Below, piece by piece: positions 16,924-25,911 of a DNA stretch of 42,548 nucleotides. Source of the DNA: JANFXS01 sp022791155 (lineage in GTDB: Bacteria; Bacillota; Clostridia; Lachnospirales; Anaerotignaceae); assembly GCA_949743895.1 (NCBI GenBank), contig CATJUX010000056.1, forward strand, positions 1 to 42,548, given 5' to 3'. Within the stretch, counting starts at the first letter, position 1, and every line of letters starts with the position of its first letter. A program made the translations under genes and the position numbers. Under the pieces are notes generated by a model, which saw only the letters and a list, made by a program, of their open reading frames with translations, made no database searches and was not told the DNA's origin.

Positions 16924-17790
16924 TCAAGGGTTAAATGTCTCTGTCACAATGACGTCATCAATCAAAAATTTGTTTTTAACGGCCATTGCCGCTTTCTCTG
17001 CTTCTTTCTGCTCATCAAAAAGCGCAAAAACTGTCGGCCCACTGCCGCTCATCAAAACACCCTTTGCCTTTTGAACTTCAAAAAATTTCTTTATGTCGCC
17101 TATTATAGGAAGCCGTGGAATTGTGACTTCCTCCAAAACGTTCAAAAGGCCGCTGCAAATGCTGTCTCTTTCGCCATTTTCAACAGCGTTCACAACTTTC
17201 ATTGTGTCCGGGTGCTCCGTTATCTTTTCAAGATCCAAATTTTTGTAGACCTCTGCTGTTGATATGCCTTCTGGCGGTTTGGCCAAAACAACAAAAAAGT
17301 GGGGGCAAGGCTTCATTGGCGCCAAAATTTCACCCCTGCCCTTGGCAAGGGCTGTTCCTTCCATGGCACAAAACGGAACATCACTGCCTATGCGCGCCGC
17401 AAGCTCCAAAATTCTCTCAAACGGCATTCCAAGCCCAAACAACTCATTCATGCCTTTGAGCACAGCGGCGCCATTCCCGCTTCCGCCCGCCAGCCCTGCT
17501 TCAATAGGTATCCTTTTTGTTATTTCAATGAAAACGCCATCATATATCCCAAATTCACGTTTAATCAGCTTTGCCGCTTTATATGCAGTGTTTCTTTCAT
17601 CCAAAGGAATATAACGGTTTGCCGTTCTTATATCAATTTTGTTTTCCGTCATCTTTTCAATATATATGTCATCATGCAGCTTCAGTGTCTGCATAATCAT
17701 TTCAAGCTCATGATAGCCATCATTCCTTTTTGAAACAACATCAAGTGTGATGTTGATTTTTGCTCTTGATTCAAGTTTTATATAATCCAT
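16924..17790 (-). CDS. ispE: 4-diphosphocytidyl-2-C-methyl-D-erythritol kinase
   Basis: This 288-residue GHMP kinase catalyses the ATP-dependent phosphorylation step of the MEP isoprenoid pathway. The substrate block is AKINITLDVVSKRNDGYHEL at the N-terminus. The glycine-rich ATP loop is PIEAGLAGGSGNGAAVLKG, where the family more often has GLGGGSSDAA. MSGSGPTVFALF is the third GHMP motif. The start is the ATG giving MDYIKLESRAK; its ribosome site is weak. It heads the unit containing the GntR gene. Confidence 0.93.
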   Translation of the reverse strand: MDYIKLESRAKINITLDVVSKRNDGYHELEMIMQTLKLHDDIYIEKMTENKIDIRTANRYIPLDERNTAYKAAKLIKREFGIYDGVFIEITKRIPIEAGLAGGSGNGAAVLKGMNELFGLGMPFERILELAARIGSDVPFCAMEGTALAKGRGEILAPMKPCPHFFVVLAKPPEGISTAEVYKNLDLEKITEHPDTMKVVNAVENGERDSICSGLLNVLEEVTIPRLPIIGDIKKFFEVQKAKGVLMSGSGPTVFALFDEQKEAEKAAMAVKNKFLIDDVIVTETFNP

Positions 17791-17910
17791 GCAATCACCA
17801 ATGCCATAATTTGTCTTCTTTGTAATACACAACACAAAATTTTCATCAAACATCAAATTTAAGCTGACATTCCATTAAAAACCATATATTCCTTCATCTT
17901 CAAAACCGAA

Positions 17911-17958
17911 TATTGTATACAATATTATACTATCTTATTGTATACTTTTCAATACAAT
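17911..17958 (-). promoter_or_regulatory. ispE promoter overlaid by TTGTATAC operators
   Basis: On the minus strand TTGAAA (17947-17952) and TATAAT (17924-17929) are separated by 17 bases, a near-consensus promoter. A perfect 14-bp palindrome TATTGTATACAATA (17911-17924) covers the expected start point. A second TATTGTATAC (17936-17945) lies in the -35/-10 spacer, and AATACAAT (17951-17958) overlaps the -35. TTGTATACAA fits the FadR-type GntR operator pattern. Confidence 0.8.
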
Positions 17959-18025
17959 TTTTGTCGCTTCATTCTCATATGGCAAGCAAACCCGCCACAC
18001 AACACATGCTTTTGACACATCATGT

Positions 18026-18538
18026 TCAGCAAATCCCAAACGCGTTGTCATATCTGACAACGCCCTCAATCTTTTTTGCATTTTCGCAAAGCTTCACAGC
18101 CATAAAATTCTCATCAGGCACATCAAATGGCGCTTCAATTCCATGCAAACTGGCCGGAACATATCCCGCTTTTGGATAATATTTTGAGTGTCCCAAAACA
18201 ATGACCCAGCCATATCCAAGCTCTTTTGCCGCATTGTGCCCTGCCTTCATGAGGGCCAGCCCTATGCCCTTTCGCTGATGTTCAGGAAGAACTGACAAAG
18301 GCGCCAAAACAAGCTCTGTTTCGTTTCCAACATGCGCTTTTGTGAAAAGAATGTGCCCCACAATTTTCCCTTTGTCAACAGCCACAAGCGAAAGTTCAGG
18401 AACAAAAGAGCCGCTGTTTCTCAAAGCTGCCACAAGTTCATGTTCATTTCCGTCGCTATGTTCAGCCCCTGCAAACGCTCTTTTAACAACTTCGCAAACC
18501 TCGTCACAATCATCAAACTTTTCCTGCCTTATCTCCAT
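18026..18538 (-). CDS. GNAT-family N-acetyltransferase (YhbS-like)
   Basis: This 170-residue acetyltransferase has the acetyl-CoA loop PEHQRKGIGLALMKAG and a following YGWVIVLGHSKYYPKAGY block, as in the YhbS branch. The ATG (MEIRQEKF) is preceded by AAGGAG at 11 bases; the upstream in-frame codons have no better site. It is the last gene after rodA-mgsA-DUF1294. The substrate is unknown, and no clear terminator follows. Confidence 0.85.
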   Translation of the reverse strand: MEIRQEKFDDCDEVCEVVKRAFAGAEHSDGNEHELVAALRNSGSFVPELSLVAVDKGKIVGHILFTKAHVGNETELVLAPLSVLPEHQRKGIGLALMKAGHNAAKELGYGWVIVLGHSKYYPKAGYVPASLHGIEAPFDVPDENFMAVKLCENAKKIEGVVRYDNAFGIC

Positions 18539-18653
18539 TGCTTTCACCACTCCTTTCACATGTGCCAAAATAACAACGAGGCTGCCAAAAAGTTTTTCGC
18601 TTTTCGACAGCCCTTCCCAACAGTCTTTTCGCATTTTTATCACAACTTCAACG

Positions 18654-18938
18654 TCAGAGCGCAGCATTTCTAATCATGAAATATAAAATTGCCGCATGAA
18701 GCATTGTTGATATTCCAAAAATCAAATAGAAAACTATTTTTCTGTTTTTATGGTGAAACGCGGCCATTGCCCCAAAACCGCCAATTCCCCCGCCCAAAAG
18801 CGCCACAACAAAAAGCGTGCTTTCGGGAACGCGCCATTTTTCCTTTTTTGCCCGCAGTTTGTCCATCCACATGACGGCAAAAAGCACAACATTAACTGCT
18901 ATATAATATACAGCCAAAATTTTGACGCCCAAACTCAT
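18654..18938 (-). CDS. DUF1294 membrane protein
   Basis: This 94-residue protein has about three membrane helices and the DUF1294 signature (MDKLRAKKEKWRVPE, LLGGGIGG, FHHKNRKIVFYL). Its ATG overlaps the mgsA stop codon as ATGA, which decides the start over an ATG six codons upstream. The function of the family is unknown. Confidence 0.88.
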   Translation of the reverse strand: MSLGVKILAVYYIAVNVVLFAVMWMDKLRAKKEKWRVPESTLFVVALLGGGIGGFGAMAAFHHKNRKIVFYLIFGISTMLHAAILYFMIRNAAL

Positions 18939-19330
18939 TTCATAACATTCCTCCATTCCAAATCGCCTCTGTCCAAAGCCAAAAGCAATATTTCTGCTGT
19001 TGCAAGGTTGCTTGCAAGCGGAATGTTGTGCACATCACAAAGCCTTAATATTCCATTGATACTGGGTTCATAACTTTTTGACGTAACGGGGTCACGTAGA
19101 AAAATAACAATGTCAATATCGTTATTGGCAACTTGATTCCCTAACTGCTGTTCTCCTCCAAGATGACCGGCCAGATATTTATGAACTGACAGGTTCGTAA
19201 CTTCCTCAACAAGTCTTCCAGTTGTTCCTGTGGCATAAAGCGTATGTTTAACCAGTATGTGTCTGTATGCAATGCAAAGATTTTCCATCAGCTTTTTCTT
19301 GTTGTCGTGCGCGATAAGAGCTATATTCAT
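18935..19330 (-). CDS. mgsA: Methylglyoxal synthase
   Basis: This 131-residue cytoplasmic enzyme converts dihydroxyacetone phosphate to methylglyoxal and phosphate, a bypass for stalled glycolysis. Family blocks are ALIAHDNKK, YATGTTGRL, GHLGGEQQLGNQVA and FLRDPVTSKSYEPS, with late NIPLASNLATAE. It overlaps the rodA stop as TAATG, the usual rodA-mgsA order in Clostridia. Confidence 0.95.
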   Translation of the reverse strand: MNIALIAHDNKKKLMENLCIAYRHILVKHTLYATGTTGRLVEEVTNLSVHKYLAGHLGGEQQLGNQVANNDIDIVIFLRDPVTSKSYEPSINGILRLCDVHNIPLASNLATAEILLLALDRGDLEWRNVMK

Positions 19331-20475
19331 TACTGCACCCCCTCAAATAAAGATTTGGAGCGTCTGCCGCCTATATTCAACACAAGACCGACAGCCGCCA
19401 TGTTTGCCCACATCGAACTTCCTCCGTAACTGACAAACGGCAGCGACATACCTGTATTTGGTATTATGCTTGTGGCCACTCCCGCGTTCACAAATGTTTG
19501 AAACGCCAACATTCCCGCTATTCCTGCCACTGTAAGTTGGCTGAAAGTGTCTCTGCAGCTCATTGCCACAAGTATACACCTGAAAACTATAAAAAATTCC
19601 AAAGCCAAAACGCAAACACAGCCAACAAAACCAAATTCTTCTCCTATAACAGAAAATATGAAATCATTATGAGGTTCAGGAAGATAGCTAAGCTGATTAA
19701 GCGTGCCTTGATATAATCCCTTTCCCGTAACCTGTCCAGAGCCTATGGCATTTATGGATTTTATCGTTTGATAATATTCATTCGAGCCCTCCACAGGATC
19801 AAGAAACGTTCTAATACGAGTGATTTGGTGATTTTGCAATATTCTATCCATAATCAGAGGTTCTGTTTTCTGAACGTCCCAGCATATAAAAACAACAGCC
19901 ACCGCAACAACAACCGCCCCAATTAATATATATTTATAATCAAGTCCTGCCACAAAAAGTTCCACAAGAAGCACAGCTATAAGCACAAGACTTGCCGAAA
20001 GCGACGGCTGCATCTGTATCAGCGCTACAGGAGCTATGACAAAAAGCGCTGCAATCATCAGTATATATATATTATTAATCGCTTCACGATTTTTGTCAAT
20101 GAATTTCGCAAGGCAAAATATAATTATCAGTTTCGAAAACTCCGAAGGCTGAATTCCAACCGGGCCAATATATATCCAGCGCGTGGCGCCATTGGCGTTT
20201 CTTCCTATAAGCAAAACAGCCACAAGCATGGCTATGTTCACGACATATATCAATATATAAAACCTTGAAAAAAATTTATAGTTGACAAAAAGCATTGAAA
20301 ACATAATAACAACGCCTGCCGCAAACCAAACCATTTGTGAATAATAGTTTGATGGATCTTCGCCAAGATTTATGTGTGTGGCCGAGCCAATGCATATTAT
20401 TCCAAAAACAGAAAGAACCGTCACCGCGCCAATTAACCACCAGTCAATATTCATAAAAAAACGTTTAATATTCAT
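19330..20475 (-). CDS. rodA: Rod-shape SEDS glycosyltransferase RodA
   Basis: This 381-residue SEDS protein polymerises glycan strands with PBP2 during elongation. It has about ten membrane helices, the block GVQPSEFSKL and the C-terminal NTGMSLPFVSYGGSS. The ATG chosen (MNIKRFFMNID) has AGGTGG 10 bases upstream; a second ATG seven codons on is possible. It is separated from minE by 532 bases, so it may have its own promoter. Confidence 0.94.
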   Translation of the reverse strand: MNIKRFFMNIDWWLIGAVTVLSVFGIICIGSATHINLGEDPSNYYSQMVWFAAGVVIMFSMLFVNYKFFSRFYILIYVVNIAMLVAVLLIGRNANGATRWIYIGPVGIQPSEFSKLIIIFCLAKFIDKNREAINNIYILMIAALFVIAPVALIQMQPSLSASLVLIAVLLVELFVAGLDYKYILIGAVVVAVAVVFICWDVQKTEPLIMDRILQNHQITRIRTFLDPVEGSNEYYQTIKSINAIGSGQVTGKGLYQGTLNQLSYLPEPHNDFIFSVIGEEFGFVGCVCVLALEFFIVFRCILVAMSCRDTFSQLTVAGIAGMLAFQTFVNAGVATSIIPNTGMSLPFVSYGGSSMWANMAAVGLVLNIGGRRSKSLFEGVQ

Positions 20476-21007
20476 AAAAATATAACCACCTGCAATCAAA
20501 AAAACTCTCAAGCGCCCATTTGCAACAAATGGACACACACAAATATATAAATTCTTCTGTTTTTTCTTTTTAACAACGCCGCCAATGCCATTGGAACAAA
20601 CAGCGCCATTTCCACAAACATACACATATATTATTATCGAAAAATTCACAAGCCTCCCACTTGCTGTCAATGACACACATGCCTTTGACGCTGTCAGGCT
20701 GTCACAGCACAATTGCAAATTCACATATGCCCCTGTCAGCAAATGTGTCCAATATATAACAAACAGGCTTCGGGTATTTCCGAAGCCTCTGCTGTCAGTT
20801 CAGCAAACTGCAAACCTTATATTTGGCGCGGGCGTTCAGAAACAAGCATTTCCACGCTTCAAGCCACAAACCATTCACTTCCGCCGAAAAAACAGCAGGT
20901 TTCAAGCCGGCAATGCCCGCCCTCTTTTTCTGTCGCCACACATCGTTTGCCAAAACCCATTTTTGTCAGCACAAATCCAAATGCTCTTCGCACCTCGCCA
21001 TATGTAT
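20476..21007. other. Long minE-rodA spacer
   Basis: No gene is supported here. On the minus strand, just before rodA, lies a perfect CCATTTG-TTG-CAAATGG hairpin (20516-20532) followed 11 bases later by a T-run. Further upstream is a CCAATG/CATTGG palindrome at 20583-20595. A consensus TTGACA occurs but has no good -10, so the rodA promoter is unresolved. The plus strand is C-rich and G-poor. Confidence 0.5.
20765..20788 (-). terminator. Possible terminator after minE
   Basis: A perfect stem AGGCTTCGG/CCGAAGCCT is followed on the minus strand by GTTTGTTATAT. The T-run is poor, and the hairpin is 220 bases beyond the minE stop, so this is a moderate call. Confidence 0.45.
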
Positions 21008-21304
21008 TCAGTCTTCGCTTTTTGCACTTCTGTGCATGCTTTTAATTGGAATGTTGGCATACAGCACAGGCACGCTTCCCTTGAGATCTTCACTTTCGGC
21101 TTGTGTGATGTTGATGTCAAGTTCCTCCTCATCAATTTCCATATAGTTTGATATAACTTTTATTATATCACCTTTAAGCATCTCCAAAACCTGAGATGAA
21201 CAATCGGTTCTGTCATGCACAAGCACCAGTTTCAGGCGGTCTTTGGCCAAGGAGCCACTGGCGCGTTCCTTCCTTTTGAAAAAGGTTCCAAAATCAAAAG
21301 CCAT
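21008..21304 (-). CDS. minE: Cell division topological specificity factor MinE
   Basis: This 98-residue protein drives MinD off the membrane and sets the Min oscillation. Family blocks are AKDRLKLVLVHDRTDCS (MinD-binding region) and LKGDIIKVISNYMEIDEEEL. It lies 16 bases after minD. Presence of MinE, rather than DivIVA alone, is common in Clostridia. Confidence 0.95.
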   Translation of the reverse strand: MAFDFGTFFKRKERASGSLAKDRLKLVLVHDRTDCSSQVLEMLKGDIIKVISNYMEIDEEELDINITQAESEDLKGSVPVLYANIPIKSMHRSAKSED

Positions 21305-21320
21305 TCAGTTTCAACCCCCT

Positions 21321-22115
21321 TCACCGGCGAAAAAGTTTTCTAAGTCTTTCCATAAAGCTCTCCTCCGCCTCAAGGTTCATCAGCGGCACATCTTCTCCCA
21401 AAATTCTTCTTGTTATGTTTCTATATGCCTGTCCGGCCCTTGAGCTGTCATCAGTCACGGCTGGTTCGCCTTTGTTTGTTGTTATGACAATTGATTCATC
21501 ATCAGGCACAACGCCAATCATGTCAATGGCAAGAATTTCAGTGACGTCTTCAATGCTCATCATGTCACCGCGCTTAACCATGTCACAACGCAGTCTGTTG
21601 ATCACAAGATTGGGGTTTGGAAGCTCACTGGCTTCAAGAAGCCCTATGATTCTGTCGGCGTCTCTCACAGCGCTCACTTCAGGTGTTGTGACAACCAAGG
21701 CGCGGTCAGCGCCCGCTATGGCGTTTTTGAACCCCTGCTCAATTCCTGCCGGACAGTCAATAATTATGTAGTCAAAGCCCTCCTCTTTGAGATTGGCGCA
21801 AAGTTTTCGCATCTGCTCCGGTGAAACGGCCGTTTTGTCCCTCGTTTGAGCCGCCGGAAGAAGATAAAGCCCCGAATATCTTTTGTCTTTTATCAAAGCT
21901 TGTTTCAGTTTGCAGTTTCCCTCAACAACGTCAACCAGGTCATAAACAATTCTGTTTTCAAGGCCCATAACCACGTCAAGGTTCCTAAGCCCAATATCGG
22001 CGTCAACCAAAGCGACTTTTTTTCCAAGAACCGTAAGTCCACAGCCTATATTGGCAGTTGTTGTTGTTTTCCCAACGCCGCCTTTGCCGCTTGTTACCAC
22101 TATAACTTCGCCCAT
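21321..22115 (-). CDS. minD: Septum-site determining ATPase MinD
   Basis: This 264-residue deviant Walker-A ATPase recruits MinC to the membrane. The P-loop is SGKGGVGKTTTTANIG. DADIGLRNLDVVMGLE and IIIDCPAGIEQGF follow, and the C-terminal amphipathic helix is SFMERLRKLFRR. The start is the ATG 7 bases after GGGAGG. It is 410 bases downstream of minC, an unusual gap for the pair. Confidence 0.96.
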   Translation of the reverse strand: MGEVIVVTSGKGGVGKTTTTANIGCGLTVLGKKVALVDADIGLRNLDVVMGLENRIVYDLVDVVEGNCKLKQALIKDKRYSGLYLLPAAQTRDKTAVSPEQMRKLCANLKEEGFDYIIIDCPAGIEQGFKNAIAGADRALVVTTPEVSAVRDADRIIGLLEASELPNPNLVINRLRCDMVKRGDMMSIEDVTEILAIDMIGVVPDDESIVITTNKGEPAVTDDSSRAGQAYRNITRRILGEDVPLMNLEAEESFMERLRKLFRR

Positions 22116-22152
22116 ATATTTTTTCCTCCCGTTTGCAATAATATTTATTTTG

Positions 22153-22427
22153 GGGAATATCAAAATGAAAAAGGATATTCACAGTTTTCTGTGCAGTTTA
22201 ATCCAAAACATAGCTCCAAGAAAGACATTTCAGCTGTTTTTTAGCCCACTTGCAATGCCATTGCACATTCCCAAACAGCTGCGCTTCATTTTGCTCTGCT
22301 TTTATAATGGTTCACACTGCATTTGAAAGAAATGCGGCCCACATCACATGCCTGTTTATAAAACATTCCTCAAAAGACTAAAATTTCACTGATTTTTAAT
22401 ATGGATAATTGTACTAAATTATTATCC
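22153..22427 (-). other. Hairpin-rich minC-minD spacer, possible minD leader
   Basis: The 410-base gap between minC and minD holds five perfect stems: GGATAAT/ATTATCC (22403-22427), GCATTT/AAATGC (22319-22335), CAGCTGTTT/AAACAGCTG (22231-22281) enclosing TGCAATG/CATTGCA (22251-22265), CACAG/CTGTG (22180-22193) and GAATATC/GATATTC (22155-22180). The last two share a base and exclude each other at one position. No coding frame is supported. A structured minD leader or small RNA are both possible. Confidence 0.4.
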
Positions 22428-22525
22428 TCAATCATATAGCTATATATTAACAAAAATATTACGCCAATGCACATATTTTTTTAAGCAAATATACTAAAAT
22501 CTCGACACATACCCACAAAAATGAA

Positions 22526-23029
22526 TCATTCAAAAGCCGAAACATACACTTTTCCGTCTTCAAGATAGGCATACTCTGGATTTTTAAGAGATTTTGATAG
22601 CCTGTTTTCAGGGAACCTTGTTATGACATCTGCAATTCTCAGCTGAACAGGGCTCATGTTAAGCGCAAATATATATGCCTGGCCTTCGCCGCCCATTCCG
22701 GCATGTGCAGTTCCTTTGAGCGCTCCCAATATTATTATGCTTCCTGTGGCCCTTATTTCGGCGCCTGCATTGACGTCGCCAAGAACAACAATGCTCCCGT
22801 CATATTCCATGAGAACGCCGTTTCTGAGGTTGCCTTTGTGAAATTTCGTCATGTTTTCTGAAGTGATTTTTTTCCCAATCAGTTCATGAGGCTTTATTTC
22901 TTCCATGGCTTTTTCCTCTTTTTCGGCTGCCTCAATTATGCTTTCCATTGACACCCCTGTTTTTGCAACGTCAATCTCTGTTTCATTGTCCTTTTTTGGA
23001 TTGCTGTTTTCGGTATTAAAAATTATCAT
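22526..23029 (-). CDS. minC: MinC, C-terminal domain only
   Basis: This 167-residue protein matches the C-terminal beta-helix of MinC (GKKITSENMTKFHKGNLRNG, DGSIVVLGDVNAGAEIRATG, IIILGALKGTAHAGMGG, PVQLRIADVITR). Residues 1-55 are a short acidic, probably disordered or helical segment in place of the ~100-residue N-terminal FtsZ-inhibiting domain of standard MinC (~225 residues). The start is the ATG 7 bases after GGGAGG. It lies 43 bases after PBP2, at the end of the mre operon. Confidence 0.85.
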   Translation of the reverse strand: MIIFNTENSNPKKDNETEIDVAKTGVSMESIIEAAEKEEKAMEEIKPHELIGKKITSENMTKFHKGNLRNGVLMEYDGSIVVLGDVNAGAEIRATGSIIILGALKGTAHAGMGGEGQAYIFALNMSPVQLRIADVITRFPENRLSKSLKNPEYAYLEDGKVYVSAFE

Positions 23030-23072
23030 AATCATACCTCCCATGTTTTATCCCTTTTGTTTGGGCAAAAGC

Positions 23073-25877
23073 TCATTGAGCAAGAGAATTTTGCATATAA
23101 GAATTTTTCGGCTCATAGTTGAGCCCCATATATTCGCCAATTATTTCACGCGCCACAACGGCGGCCGGAGCACTGCTTGTTTCTCCAAACGGAATCATAA
23201 CTGTGACAGCTATTTGAGGCTCGTCATATGGCGCAAAGCCCGTGAACCATGTGTGCGAGCTTCTGCTCAGGTTCTCCTGTGCCGTGCCGCTTTTTGCCGC
23301 CACATCAATAGGAAAGCCAGAAAAAACAGCTCTGAGCGTTCCTTGTCCCCCTTGTGTGACAAGCAGCATTCCCTTATGAACAACTTCCAAATTTTCAGCG
23401 GCAAAATGTGTGACTTCTTCTATGTTTGCTCCCTTTTCTTCAACGGTTTCGCCGCCAAATGTCTCAACCTTGTTTATTATGTGGCTTGTATATCGTGTCC
23501 CGCCGTTAGCAAGCGTTGCTATATACTTATTCATGTGGATCGCCGCATAGTTGTTCACCGACTGTCCTATGGCCGCCCTGATTGTGTCGCCGTCGCTCCA
23601 GCGCGTCTGTGACGTTGTGGCATCAGGGTTTTGCCATTTGACGTTTTCTTCTTTATATTTCGGCGATGCCATGTTTGGTGTTGCATCTCCAATTTCAATG
23701 CCGCTTGTTGTGTTCAGTCCAAACGCTTCCATATATCTGTTTAATGAAGCTATTCCCTCCATTGTTGTGCCTTCCTCCTGGTTGCCCATTCGAAACGCCG
23801 CCTCATAGAAAAAGTAGTTGCAGCTCACTTCAATGGCGGTTGCCACGTTTATCCGCTGATGTGTTCTTCCACTTCCAGAATATATCCAGCAGCGTGCATA
23901 AGGCGTTTTTGCTTTTGTGAACAGCCCCAAATCCTGTATGAGTGTTGTTGGCGTGATAACTCCCGTTTCAAGGCACGCCAGCGCCGTAATCATTTTGAAC
24001 GTTGAGCCGGGCGCCTTCTTTTGCGTCAGCGGCCTGTTCACCATTGGGGTCATTGGGTGCTCCAAGAGATAATAGTAATAATCATTGTCAAAATTGTTGA
24101 CAAACCTGTTGTTGTCATATGAGGGATATGTCACAAGCGCCAAAACGCCGCCGTCTTCAACCGAGCTCACAACAACAGACCCACTGGAAGGATCCAAGTC
24201 TGTGTCAGCCGGAGTCAGTTCATGGCTTTGAAGCTTGCCAATCACAAAGCTAAGCGGCGTGATGCGTCCACTTTGAATTCTCTCCAATTCATCAGCATCA
24301 GCTGTCACTTTCCCCTGCTCAATGAGAATTGTTATGAGTGTTCTGCTCGATATGCTTCCGTTGTTTATGCCGTTTATGACAATGTTTTTGGCTGTCTCCT
24401 TGTCCTCATCGCTTATCAGCAAAAGCTCCGGCTGTTCACTCAATATAAAATTTTTGACAACAAGCTGTTCGCCACTTTCCGCCTCCATTATCGAATTCAG
24501 CGAAATTGTGTTGCAGCGTATGAGAGACGAAAAAAATTCCTTCAGCGATATTGGCGAATCCCTGAGGCTTGTTGCCCTGAGCTTTGATATGAGCACATTT
24601 GTCAAAGAATCCTCAAGATAGTCATAGGCAGCCTTTTGAAGTTTTTCATCAATCGAAAGAAAAACATTGTTTCCTGAAACAGGCTGTTTTGTTTCAATCG
24701 TGTTTATGCGCCGGCCAGAGGCGTCAACTTCAACCATCATTTCGCCGTCAACGCCGTTGAGCTGAAGCTCATAAAGCCGCTCAACGCCGCTTTTGCCAAT
24801 TATGTCTTCTGTTGAATAGCCATATTGTTCATATTGTTCAAATTCAACATCAGATATTTTTCTGATACACCCCAATATGTGCGAAAAATATTTCCCCGCC
24901 GGATAGTTTCTAAGAGATGTTGTGTCAATTGTCACTCCCGGAAACAGCTGGTTGTTTTCCTCAACAGCAGCAACCGTTTTCCCGCTGATGTTGACAGAAA
25001 CCGTAACCGGCTGATATTTTCTATATCTCACAAGATATAATGAATATCTTATTGCGGCAATTTTGCGCCTCATTTCGGAAGAAAGATTGTTCGGTATCTC
25101 AAAAAGGCCATACAAATATTCCATTGTTTCATCAGCTGTGTATAAAAGCTGTTCGCCCTTCATGCCCATGCTTTCTTTCCAGTCACGTTCACGGCTTTCA
25201 TTGCCGTCAAACAAAAACACATGTGGCCACGACTGTGAAATTGGAATGTCGTCAGAAATCGTTTCGCCATTCTCATCAAGTATGTTGACAAGTGACATAA
25301 TCATGAGGTTCTTGTCGCTCATGCCCACAGCGCATGACAAAAAACGGCGCTTGTCCTTTTCTGAAAAATCATCCGGCACGTCATATTTGTCAGAAATATA
25401 TTCCATGACCTCATCAGCCGTCATTTCCAGTTCGCCCCGCTTAAGCCCTATGGAGCTTTTCCAGCGCTTTTCTTCAGCTTCAGATTCAAATGTGAATGAG
25501 CGCGGCTTTGTTTCAGTTATAGGCAAATTGTCAGTTATCGTGACATCATCATTTTCATAGCGCGATATAATTTTTTTGACAACATAACTTTTGTCTGAAA
25601 AAGAGACTTTTATGCTGTCATCAAGCTTGACAGAAAAAGCCACTTGATTTGTCGCCAACGGCCTTCCATACCGGTCATATATAATCCCTCTTGAAGCCGG
25701 AATTGAAAGCTCCTGCTGAACACTGACCGTGAGCGCCTGCTGATATTGTTCGCCATTCACAACCTGAAGCGAAAACAATCTGAGCACTATGACAAAAAAA
25801 AGCAGAAAAACGCCAACCATCATTATGAAAAGCCGGCTTTTTATAAACTCAATTATCCTTTCAAAATAACTTTTCAT
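23073..25877 (-). CDS. mrdA: Penicillin-binding protein 2 (elongation transpeptidase)
   Basis: This 934-residue class B PBP cross-links peptidoglycan with RodA in the elongasome. One membrane helix (residues ~15-38) is followed by the dimerisation/pedestal domain (ASRGIIYDRYGRPLATN) and the transpeptidase domain. Catalytic motifs are SxxK at Ser625 (APGSTFKMI), SCN at 685-687 and KSGT at 862-865. Two insertions explain the length: residues ~113-275 hold two related ~70-residue segments, and ~425-555 is a helical insertion ahead of SSGSVVV. The start has a strong GGGAGGGG site. Confidence 0.94.
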   Translation of the reverse strand: MKSYFERIIEFIKSRLFIMMVGVFLLFFVIVLRLFSLQVVNGEQYQQALTVSVQQELSIPASRGIIYDRYGRPLATNQVAFSVKLDDSIKVSFSDKSYVVKKIISRYENDDVTITDNLPITETKPRSFTFESEAEEKRWKSSIGLKRGELEMTADEVMEYISDKYDVPDDFSEKDKRRFLSCAVGMSDKNLMIMSLVNILDENGETISDDIPISQSWPHVFLFDGNESRERDWKESMGMKGEQLLYTADETMEYLYGLFEIPNNLSSEMRRKIAAIRYSLYLVRYRKYQPVTVSVNISGKTVAAVEENNQLFPGVTIDTTSLRNYPAGKYFSHILGCIRKISDVEFEQYEQYGYSTEDIIGKSGVERLYELQLNGVDGEMMVEVDASGRRINTIETKQPVSGNNVFLSIDEKLQKAAYDYLEDSLTNVLISKLRATSLRDSPISLKEFFSSLIRCNTISLNSIMEAESGEQLVVKNFILSEQPELLLISDEDKETAKNIVINGINNGSISSRTLITILIEQGKVTADADELERIQSGRITPLSFVIGKLQSHELTPADTDLDPSSGSVVVSSVEDGGVLALVTYPSYDNNRFVNNFDNDYYYYLLEHPMTPMVNRPLTQKKAPGSTFKMITALACLETGVITPTTLIQDLGLFTKAKTPYARCWIYSGSGRTHQRINVATAIEVSCNYFFYEAAFRMGNQEEGTTMEGIASLNRYMEAFGLNTTSGIEIGDATPNMASPKYKEENVKWQNPDATTSQTRWSDGDTIRAAIGQSVNNYAAIHMNKYIATLANGGTRYTSHIINKVETFGGETVEEKGANIEEVTHFAAENLEVVHKGMLLVTQGGQGTLRAVFSGFPIDVAAKSGTAQENLSRSSHTWFTGFAPYDEPQIAVTVMIPFGETSSAPAAVVAREIIGEYMGLNYEPKNSYMQNSLAQ

Positions 25878-25911
25878 TTATCCCCTCCCGATAAAATCAG
25901 ACCATGAGGCT

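Noticed and set aside
20584..22263. The palindrome CAATGCCATTG in both the minE-rodA and minC-minD spacers, taken as a shared operator
   Set aside because: The same 11 bases also occur inside the rnfB coding region (near 4990), so repetition by chance is likely.
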